A stretch of 64,000 nt of DNA from Nonomuraea basaltis (lineage in GTDB: Bacteria > Actinomycetota > Actinomycetes > Streptosporangiales > Streptosporangiaceae). A program made the position numbers and the translations under genes. Every line of letters starts with the position of its first letter. Positions within the stretch are counted from its first letter, which is position 1. Under the pieces are notes generated by a model. The model saw only the letters and a list, made by a program, of their open reading frames with translations. It searched no databases and was not told where the DNA came from. Shown piece after piece: positions 58,247 to 64,000 of this stretch. Location: NCBI RefSeq assembly GCF_005893125.1, contig NZ_VCJS01000051.1, positions 1 to 64,000 on the forward strand, read 5' to 3'.

Positions 58247-58975
58247 TCATTCCCTGGCTTGCTTGATCTCCTTGATCGCCCGTGCGATCTCGCGCTCGGC
58301 CGGTTCCTTGGTCACGCCGAGATCCGCCAGCGCACGCACCAGGGGCCCCTCCTCCAGCGACAGGACGCCGAGCAGGATGTGCTCGGTGCCCACGAAGTCG
58401 TGACCCAGCCGCAGCCCCTCGCGCAGCGTCAGATCCAGCGCCTTCTTGCCCTGCGCGGAGAACGGCGTGATCATCTGCGGCGGGTTCCCGCCGCCCGGCC
58501 CGAGCACGGCCGTGACGGCGTCCTTGACCGAGTCGAGTGACGCGCCGAGTGCCACCATGGTCGCGGCCGCCAGCGCCTCGGGCTCGCGTAGCAGGCCGAG
58601 CACCAGGTGGCCGGGCTCGATGTGGTCGTGGCCCGTTGCCCGTGCCTCCTCCTGCGCCTTCACGACGACGCTGCGGGCCCGGTCGGTGAAGCGGGAGTAG
58701 GTGCGTATGTCGGCGGCCAAGCCGGAGCCGCCGTCCTTGGGCACGAACCGCTTCTGCGCGGCCTGCTTGCTGACGCCCATGCTGCGCCCGATGTCGGTCC
58801 AGGAGGCGCCGGAGCGCCTCGCCTGGTCGACGAAGTGGCCGATCAGGTGGTCGGCCACTTCGCCGATGTGCTCACCCAGGGTCACCGCCTCCGACAGCTC
58901 GCCCAGGGGGTCGCCGTCGGGGTGCCGGGTCTTGATCACGGTGATCAGGTCGTCGAGACGTACCGTACTGTCCAT
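58247..58975 (-). CDS. Helix-turn-helix protein with a double Clp-N domain
   Basis: 242 residues. Residues 1-80 contain a HTH-like segment (VDQARRSGASWTDIGRSMGV, SKQAAQKRF). From about 90 two Clp-N repeats follow: YSRFTDRARSVVVKAQEEAR, IEPGHLVLGLLREPEALA and FSAQGKKALDLTLREGLRLG, VGTEHILLGVLSLEEGPLV. These are the substrate- and adaptor-binding domains of ClpC ATPases, but no ATPase follows. The pattern suggests a transcription factor whose activity is gated by the Clp machinery or by an adaptor; that is inference. A dense operator array starts 2 bp before its ATG. Confidence 0.85.
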   Translation of the reverse strand: MDSTVRLDDLITVIKTRHPDGDPLGELSEAVTLGEHIGEVADHLIGHFVDQARRSGASWTDIGRSMGVSKQAAQKRFVPKDGGSGLAADIRTYSRFTDRARSVVVKAQEEARATGHDHIEPGHLVLGLLREPEALAAATMVALGASLDSVKDAVTAVLGPGGGNPPQMITPFSAQGKKALDLTLREGLRLGHDFVGTEHILLGVLSLEEGPLVRALADLGVTKEPAEREIARAIKEIKQARE

Positions 58976-58976
58976 G

Positions 58977-59024
58977 CGTCAACCATAGGTTGACGATCCC
59001 CTATCGTCAACCCGAAGTTGACGA
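58977..59024. promoter_or_regulatory. Array of GTTGACG half-sites before the HTH/Clp-N gene
   Basis: CGTCAACC (58977-58984), ATA, GGTTGACG (58988-58995) is a perfect inverted repeat. Overlapping it, GGTTGACGAT (58988-58997), 5-nt spacer, ATCGTCAACC (59003-59012) is a second perfect one of 10 bp. A fourth half-site, GTTGACGA, is at 59017-59024. The array lies directly before the ATG at 58975 and must cover its promoter, so strong autoregulation is likely. Confidence 0.75.
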
Positions 59025-59128
59025 CCGGGGACGCCACCAGCTTTGGCCTGCGCGGCCGTGGGACGGGGCCAGGTAAGAGGTCCGATTTGTGCCAGTGGGC
59101 GACCTGGCATGCCGAGGATGCTCATGTC

Positions 59129-59602
59129 ATGAACACGGCGAAGACGTCAGAGATCCAGGCGGGCGGGGAGCCGTCGAGCGCCTGGACGGTGATGGAGAAG
59201 TTCTATGCGGCCGAAGCCGCGTACGTGGCCGAGGGAGGGTTCGGTAAGGCCGACTACAAGTCCGTTGCTGCTCTTCTGGACCCGGATGTGGTCCTCTACC
59301 AGGCGCCAGGATTGCCGTTCACCGGCACCGGGACCTGGCGTGGACATGATGGGATGAAGCGGTTTCTGGCCGTTTTCGGTGACCTCTGGGAGTCGATGGA
59401 GTTCTTGGAACAAGAGCATTGGGGTGACGGGGACACTGTTGTCGTGCGGAACAGAGTGCGTTTCCGGGGCCGTGCCACCGGCAAGCAAGTCGACACCCTG
59501 ATCGTGCAGCTGATCACCGTGCGGGGCGGGCGAATGCTGGAATGTCGTCCCTTCTACTGGGATCCGCAAGCCATTGCCGAGGCCTGCCGGCAGGCCCTCT
59601 GA
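59129..59602 (+). CDS. SnoaL/NTF2-fold protein
   Basis: 157 residues with the SnoaL-like cone fold: VMEKFYAAEAAYVAEGG, LLDPDVVLYQAPGLPFTG, WRGHDGMKRFLAVFGDLW, VRNRVRFRGRATGKQVDT, LIVQLITVRGGRMLECRPF. The ATG at 59129 begins the domain after a short tail. Such small proteins are cyclases, isomerases or of unknown role; nothing nearby specifies it. Confidence 0.8.
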   Translation: MNTAKTSEIQAGGEPSSAWTVMEKFYAAEAAYVAEGGFGKADYKSVAALLDPDVVLYQAPGLPFTGTGTWRGHDGMKRFLAVFGDLWESMEFLEQEHWGDGDTVVVRNRVRFRGRATGKQVDTLIVQLITVRGGRMLECRPFYWDPQAIAEACRQAL

Positions 59603-59624
59603 GATCATTCGTCACCGGTCGAGG

Positions 59625-60368
59625 TCACTGATGACTGGCGATCCTGGTGTGTGGGAAGGCCTGTCCTGTTGACAGCCGTTCGATGAGGGTTCGTACGGCC
59701 TCTTTCCCACCGTTCGTTCCTGCCCAACGACTCACCTTGCAGGCGGCTTCGGCGTACAGCTGAGGATCCGCTGATGCCGCGCGCAGCCAGTCGTCGAGCG
59801 TGGCCGGGAGGGGCCGGCGGGAGTCGAGCAGGCAGCGGTCGCCGGTCGGGACGAGGTAGCGAGGATCGTCGCTGACCAGGACGGCAAGGCCTTCGTCGAA
59901 CCACTGCGGGACTTCGGCACCATCGAGGCGGGCGCGGAGTTCCACGTGGGTCAGTTCGTGCGAGGCGATCACGGGATCGACGCCGCGCGGCGACAGCATC
60001 ACCGATCGGTTCAGTACGGCGATGCCGCGTTCGCGGCCGCCGCCGATCCTGCGGTAGCAGTCCTCGGACAGGCACACAAGGATGTCCGGGGATCTTCTCC
60101 GTCCTCCGAAGTAGTCACGTACCCGCTTGTTGGCCTGCTCGACGGCCTCGGTCACGTGCCGGCGTTGGTGTTGCGGCAGGCCGGGTTCGGCGTACAGGCC
60201 GGGCTGGAGCCGCTCCAGGCCGTAACAGCCGGGGCAGGTGATGGCCGCGACGGACGGGAAGGCGATCGCTGTCAGCGCCGCGGCGGCGGTGAGGAGGACC
60301 ACGGTGACGGCGCCCGCGATCCACCAGCGTTTCCCGCGGCGGCTCCCTTCTCGCCTGATCAAGGACAC
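59625..60368 (-). CDS. Membrane-anchored peptidase MA-like metalloprotein
   Basis: 247 residues. An N-terminal anchor (WWIAGAVTVVLLTAAAALTA), two Cys in ITCPGCYGLE just outside the membrane, and a gluzincin core VIASHELTHVELRARL with a downstream WFDEGLAVLVS (HExxH...E). A disulfide partner is CLSEDC. The zinc site looks intact. It overlaps the end of the TAP-like gene by 10 bp and may be co-expressed with it. Likely an extracellular peptidase; substrate unknown. Confidence 0.78.
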   Translation of the reverse strand: MSLIRREGSRRGKRWWIAGAVTVVLLTAAAALTAIAFPSVAAITCPGCYGLERLQPGLYAEPGLPQHQRRHVTEAVEQANKRVRDYFGGRRRSPDILVCLSEDCYRRIGGGRERGIAVLNRSVMLSPRGVDPVIASHELTHVELRARLDGAEVPQWFDEGLAVLVSDDPRYLVPTGDRCLLDSRRPLPATLDDWLRAASADPQLYAEAACKVSRWAGTNGGKEAVRTLIERLSTGQAFPHTRIASHQ

Positions 60369-61726
60369 GTGGCTCCCCGGGGCGGCAGCCGTCGCTCGGT
60401 GATGTATGTGCTGACGTGGTCGATGACGCAGGGGTTGGCCATCGCGCCGAAGAGGTTGTGGCCGGGGCCGTCATGTTCGATGGTGCGGCTGCCGGGGATC
60501 TGCTCGACCACCCGGCGGGTGGAGTCGTAGTCCTGCCAGGTGCCCGCGCCCAGGAACGGTGGCAGCGTACGGGGCATCGGCGTGGGCGGGTTGGTCACCG
60601 GGGTCGGCCAGCCGGCGCAGGTGAGTGGCAGGTGCCAGGCGAGGGCGAAGGAGGCGCCGGTGTTGGGGGCGATGGCGCGCAACCGCTTGACCGTGCGCGC
60701 GACGTCCCGATGGTTGGCGGGGCGCGGGAGGTCCAGGCACTCCTTGTACCCGCCGCCCGGGACGCCGGGGTAGGGCTGGCGGCTCGACAGCGCGAAGCCC
60801 GAAGCGTCGCCGGCCTCGGCCGCCGTGATGGCCGCCACGAAGTCGCCCCAGCTTGCGGGGCCGGGCCGGAGCTTGAGGAACGCGATCGCCTGCAACTGCG
60901 TGCCGTCGAAGCGGGCGTCGGCTTTCGGGGCGGGGATCGGCTCATGGTTGGCCTTGGCGATCAGCGCCCGCCAGCGCTTTTCCATCCCGGCGGGCGCCCA
61001 GGCGAAGAACCGGTCCATGAATCGCTCGGTCTCGCGGGCCACGGTGTCAAGTTCCCGTTCCCAGTTGCGGAGACTGTGGTTTCTGGTGCCGTCGATGTAC
61101 ATCGTGCGCACGAGGAAAGGGAACAGGCGGGCGTAGGACTGTGCGATCGTTGCGCCGTACGACAGACCGAGGAAGTTCATCTTGTCCTCGCCGAGCGCTT
61201 TGCGGATGGCGTCGGCGTCCCGGGCGTCGGCGGCCGAGTCCATATGGTCGAAGAGCTCCGGATCGGTGTCGCGGCACTTGTCGCCCCTGGCCTTGTTCGC
61301 CGCGGCGAGTTGGTCGAAGCCGGCCTGGTCGGCAGGGAACGCCGGGGTGCGCACAAAGCCCCAGTCGCACTGCAGCACCGCGCCGCTGAGCCCGGGATAG
61401 CCTCGCGGGTCCCAGGTCAGGACGTCCATTGACGTACGGATCTTGTCGAAGATCTGGGTGCGTGAGCCCAGCGAGGCGATCTGGTACCCCTGGGGGCCGC
61501 CGAAGTTGACCAGTACGGATCCCTTCTTGGTGCCGGTGGAGGGCAGGCGCGCCAGCTTCAGGGTGATCTTGCGGTCGCTCTTGGGCGACAGGGCGACGGG
61601 CAGGTCCGCGCACTGGAGCTCGGGCGCACCCGCGATGGGGCAAGCGCTCCACTGGAGGGACGGCTGCGGCGTCGGGGCGCTGACCGGTGTCGTGAGGACG
61701 GCCAGCGCCAGGAGTGTCTTGACCAT
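60359..61726 (-). CDS. Secreted TAP-like alpha/beta hydrolase (tripeptidyl aminopeptidase type)
   Basis: 455 residues from the ATG at 61726, which starts a signal peptide (MVKTLLALAVLTTPVSA). Seen: LARLPSTGTKKGSVLVNFGG, the nucleophile MNFLGLSYGATIAQSYARLF, and a TAP C-terminal domain (IEHDGPGHNLFGAMANPCV, TYITERRLP) carrying the catalytic His. The reading frame opens earlier, but the preceding residues are not leader-like. Secreted relatives in Streptomyces remove tripeptides from exported proteins. It pairs with the anchored metalloprotein downstream. Confidence 0.88.
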   Translation of the reverse strand: MVKTLLALAVLTTPVSAPTPQPSLQWSACPIAGAPELQCADLPVALSPKSDRKITLKLARLPSTGTKKGSVLVNFGGPQGYQIASLGSRTQIFDKIRTSMDVLTWDPRGYPGLSGAVLQCDWGFVRTPAFPADQAGFDQLAAANKARGDKCRDTDPELFDHMDSAADARDADAIRKALGEDKMNFLGLSYGATIAQSYARLFPFLVRTMYIDGTRNHSLRNWERELDTVARETERFMDRFFAWAPAGMEKRWRALIAKANHEPIPAPKADARFDGTQLQAIAFLKLRPGPASWGDFVAAITAAEAGDASGFALSSRQPYPGVPGGGYKECLDLPRPANHRDVARTVKRLRAIAPNTGASFALAWHLPLTCAGWPTPVTNPPTPMPRTLPPFLGAGTWQDYDSTRRVVEQIPGSRTIEHDGPGHNLFGAMANPCVIDHVSTYITERRLPPRGATCP

Positions 61727-61827
61727 GCGCAGAACGCTAAGTGCCGCGGATGGCCGGGATCTGCCCCCGAAAGTCATCGATGGCTGTTCACTAAAGTTGA
61801 CCATGAGTGCCACGAGGTGCAGTGAGT

Positions 61828-62892
61828 ATGGTGAGGCGTATGTCCAGGGCGCTTATCGCCGCGGTCGTGGTCGCGGATACGGCGCTGCTGTGGTTGGACG
61901 GGACGGAGGGCTGGACGCTCGCTGCGTGCGCCGTGGCCGTTGCGCTCACCATGGTGGCGATGAATCGTCTGCAGTTCGCGGCCGTCCTCGCGGCGCTGGT
62001 GCTCGCGGTGCTCACCGGCGGGGCGCTGGCACTGCTGGCCTGCACCGGTTTTCAGGCCGGGCACCGCATCTCCGCACGCAGAGATGTCGTGGTGGCGGCA
62101 TGTGCCCTGAGCGCGTACGTGTGCGTTCTCCTGCTGGTCGTGCAACGGTCCCCCGGCGGTCAGGAACCGTTGATCAGCCTGGCGCGCGTCGTCATCCTGA
62201 CCGCGCTGCCGCTGCTCGCCGGCCGGTACGTGGCCCAGCAGCGCGAGCACCTGCGCCGGGAAAGTGCCCTCATCGCCGAGCAGGAGCGGCTACGCGAGCG
62301 ACTGCGCATCGCCCAGGACATGCATGACTCGCTCGGTCACCTGCTCAGCCTGGTGTCCGTGCAGGCTGCCGCGCTGGAGGTGAGCCCGTTGCCCCCCGAC
62401 CAGCAGCGGGCGGTGGGCGGCCTGGCGGACACCGCCCGTGCCGCCGCGGCCGAACTGCACGAGGTGGTCAACGCGCTGAGCAGCCATGACGCCCCCGGCC
62501 TGGACGACATCGACGGCCTCGTCGCACGGTCCCGGGCCGCGGGTGCCACGGTGATGATCGAGACGTCCGGCGAGGCCGTCCCGCTCATCGACCCGAAGGC
62601 GTCCCACGCCGCCTTCCGGGTCGTCCAGGAAGGGGTGACCAACGCGGTCAAGCACACGTCCGGCACGCCGATCACCGTGTCACTCGACTGGCAGCCCGAC
62701 GCTCTCCTGGTCTCGGTGGCGAACCCGATGCCCCGCCGCGCCTCCTCCTCCGGCGGCGGCAGTGGCCTGCACGGGCTGACCCAACGCGTCACCGCGGCTG
62801 GGGGCCTGCTTCAGGTCCACCCGGGACCGCGCGAGTTCCGGCTCGTCGCGATGCTCCCGCTGGTGCCGGTTCTCGCCGGGGCCGCCACGTGA
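61828..62892 (+). CDS. NarL-partner sensor histidine kinase
   Basis: 354 residues if started at 61828; the ATG at 61840 is an alternative. Four or five membrane helices fill the first 140 residues (ALIAAVVVADTALLWL; AAVLAALVLAVLTGGALALL). Then HisKA_3 with the phospho-His in RIAQDMHDSLGHLLSLVSVQ, and a HATPase domain (FRVVQEGVTNAVKHTSGTP; GSGLHGLTQRVTAAGGLLQV). The sensor part resembles the DesK/LiaS-like kinases of gram-positives, so membrane or envelope stress is a plausible signal. It overlaps the regulator gene by 4 bp. Confidence 0.9.
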   Translation: MVRRMSRALIAAVVVADTALLWLDGTEGWTLAACAVAVALTMVAMNRLQFAAVLAALVLAVLTGGALALLACTGFQAGHRISARRDVVVAACALSAYVCVLLLVVQRSPGGQEPLISLARVVILTALPLLAGRYVAQQREHLRRESALIAEQERLRERLRIAQDMHDSLGHLLSLVSVQAAALEVSPLPPDQQRAVGGLADTARAAAAELHEVVNALSSHDAPGLDDIDGLVARSRAAGATVMIETSGEAVPLIDPKASHAAFRVVQEGVTNAVKHTSGTPITVSLDWQPDALLVSVANPMPRRASSSGGGSGLHGLTQRVTAAGGLLQVHPGPREFRLVAMLPLVPVLAGAAT

Positions 62893-63524
62893 TCAAGACC
62901 TTGATCGCCGACGACGAGCCCCTCATCACCACCGGCATCCGCACCGTCCTGGAGTCGGCCGGGGACATCGAGGTGGTGGCCGTCGCGCGCGACGGACGCG
63001 AGGCGGTGCAGGCCGCCCGCCGGCACCAGGTCGATGTCGCGCTCCTGGACATCTCGATGCCGGTGATGGACGGCCTGGCTGCGGCGGCCGAGCTGGCGGG
63101 GCCGCGGGTGGTGCTGCTCACCGCTTTCGGCGATGAGGACAACGTACGCAGAGCGGTGCGGCGAGGCGTGTCCGGGTTCGTCCTGAAGACGTGCACCCCT
63201 GACGAGCTGATTCGCGCGGTCCGGGCCGCTCACGCCGGGCAGGCGTACCTGTCGCCGGCCGTGGCGCGCCAGGTGCTCGACATGGCGGCGCCGGGCGACG
63301 AGCGCGGGCGCGACGCCGCCCGCCGGCTGGCCGCCCTCACCCCACGCGAAGCCGACATCCTCGCCCTGGTGGCACAGGGCCTGTCCAACGCCGAGGTCGC
63401 TCGGCGCGTTCACATGACCGAGGCCAGCGTCAAGACCTACGTCAGCCGCATCCTCGCCAAACTGAACTGCACGAACCGGGTGCAGGCGGCTCTGCTGCTG
63501 CGGGATGCGCCATTTCTGCGGTAG
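62889..63524 (+). CDS. NarL-type response regulator
   Basis: 211 residues. Receiver domain with IKTLIADDEPLITTGIRTVL, VDVALLDISMPVMDGLAA and FVLKTCTPDELIRAV; LuxR HTH with LTPREADILALVAQGLSNAE and TEASVKTYVSRILAKLNC. GTG start overlapping the kinase stop (GTGA). Partner of the kinase at 61828-62892. Target genes not evident; a transport operon often follows such pairs but the next sequence here is a broken TetR gene. Confidence 0.92.
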   Translation: MIKTLIADDEPLITTGIRTVLESAGDIEVVAVARDGREAVQAARRHQVDVALLDISMPVMDGLAAAAELAGPRVVLLTAFGDEDNVRRAVRRGVSGFVLKTCTPDELIRAVRAAHAGQAYLSPAVARQVLDMAAPGDERGRDAARRLAALTPREADILALVAQGLSNAEVARRVHMTEASVKTYVSRILAKLNCTNRVQAALLLRDAPFLR

Positions 63525-63606
63525 AGGAACAACGGAACGAAAGGTCTCGCCTTCCGGGGCAGCGAGGTCGCCGACTCTGACCGGGGTGCGGCAGGTGCCG
63601 CTGGAA

Positions 63607-63962
63607 TCACTGTTCTGAGATGCCTCTCATCGGGCGGCCGAGCAGAGCCGAGGCCACGCTCTCGACGTACGGCGCCAGGCCGGCGGGCTCGGCCTCGGCC
63701 AGCGCCAGTCGTGGAAGACGACCGAGCCGAGCATGCGGGCGACCAGCTCCTCCTGGGGGCCGTCGAGCAGGTCGATCGGGATGTCGGCGGTCGCCTCGTC
63801 GAAGAGCCGTTTCTTGGAGCCGAAGTAGCGGAAGATCAGGGTGGCGTCCACGCCCGAGTCCTTCGCGATGTCGCGGACGCTGGTGGCGTCGAAGCCCTCA
63901 CGGGCGAAGCGCAGCCGGGCGGCCTCCAGCAGGAGGTGGCCGGCAGGCGCGGGTCACGCACC
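63607..63962 (-). pseudogene. TetR-family regulator with frameshift and internal deletion
   Basis: The minus strand starts VRDPRLPA from a GTG at about 63962, shifts frame near 63935, and then reads LEAARLRFAREGFDATSVRD and GVDATLIFRYFGSKKRLFDE, a good TetR HTH. After GSVVFHD (near 63712) the frame shifts again to LALAEAEPAGLAPYVESVAS and ends GISEQ. The middle of the ligand domain, about 80 residues, is missing. The protein cannot be made whole. Confidence 0.7.
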
Positions 63963-64000
63963 GCCTGGCTCGGCGATCCGCTCCCACATCGACTTCATCT
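63954..64000 (-). CDS. C-terminal end of a gene running off the right edge
   Basis: On the minus strand the last codons read MKSMWERIAEPGGA and a stop at 63954, overlapping the start of the broken TetR gene by a few bases. Only about 15 codons are in the window, so I cannot name the product. Confidence 0.4.
   Translation of the reverse strand, partial: MKSMWERIAEPGGA

Noticed and set aside
1..64000. Search for CRISPR arrays, tRNA, rRNA and complete insertion sequences
   Set aside because: No regularly spaced repeats, no cloverleaf or rRNA-like stretch and no intact transposase were seen; the only mobile-element traces are the integrase fragment and the XRE regulator.

Overview
The window is a 64-kb piece of a very GC-rich (about 70 % by eye) actinomycete chromosome. 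Frequent GTG starts, ATGA/GTGA start-stop overlaps, a WhiB-type regulator, a large LuxR-family ATPase regulator, several NarL-type two-component pairs, a GerMN lipoprotein next to a sensor kinase and a VanY-type peptidase fit Streptosporangiales (Nonomuraea/Actinomadura-like). That placement is an inference from gene style, not from a marker gene. I see no rRNA, tRNA or CRISPR array.

Layout. (1) 0.2-8.0 kb: two aldehyde dehydrogenases, an acyl-CoA synthetase, a short-chain dehydrogenase, a MaoC hydratase and a PaaX regulator, which could shorten aromatic side chains. (2) 8.1-15.5 kb: the most interesting region, two divergent operons. The minus-strand operon has metF, purU, ligA, ligB, a methylesterase-like hydrolase and a muconolactone-isomerase-like protein. 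The plus-strand operon has a PIG-L hydratase (GalB-like), an RraA-type aldolase and a tetrahydrofolate-dependent aryl O-demethylase (LigM/DesA-like). Together they read as a route for methoxylated aromatic acids (syringate / 3-O-methylgallate / gallate type): the methyl group goes to tetrahydrofolate, the ring is cut 4,5, and the product becomes pyruvate and oxaloacetate. A 9-bp perfect inverted repeat lies between the operons. (3) 15.5-19.7 kb: a NarL-type response regulator, a PAS-GAF sensor kinase and an MHS-family transporter.

(4) 19.9-48.6 kb: an accessory zone in which intact genes alternate with many broken ones. Intact genes include TetR with a DHFR-like protein, Rrf2 with TauE, a flavin hydroxylase, a cupin, WhiB, two hydrolases, a LuxR-family ATPase, a P450, a leishmanolysin-like protease, a secreted DNRLRE-type protein, a two-component/GerMN cluster, VanY, a DsbA-like protein and an erythromycin-esterase-like protein. 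Broken pieces include a GNAT fused head-on to a P450, and GMC, luciferase-like, integrase, MerR and ferredoxin fragments. One ECF sigma factor has its start borrowed from a duplicated hydrolase gene.

(5) 48.9-64 kb: a permease and an odd membrane hydrolase, then a neatly organised MFS / BlaI / M56-peptidase operon with BlaI-like operator palindromes. After these come an ArsR-controlled cation transporter, a MerR regulator with a divergent small Cys-Cys protein, a helix-turn-helix/Clp-N protein with an array of operator half-sites, metallopeptidase and TAP-type hydrolase genes, another NarL-type pair and a decayed TetR at the right edge.
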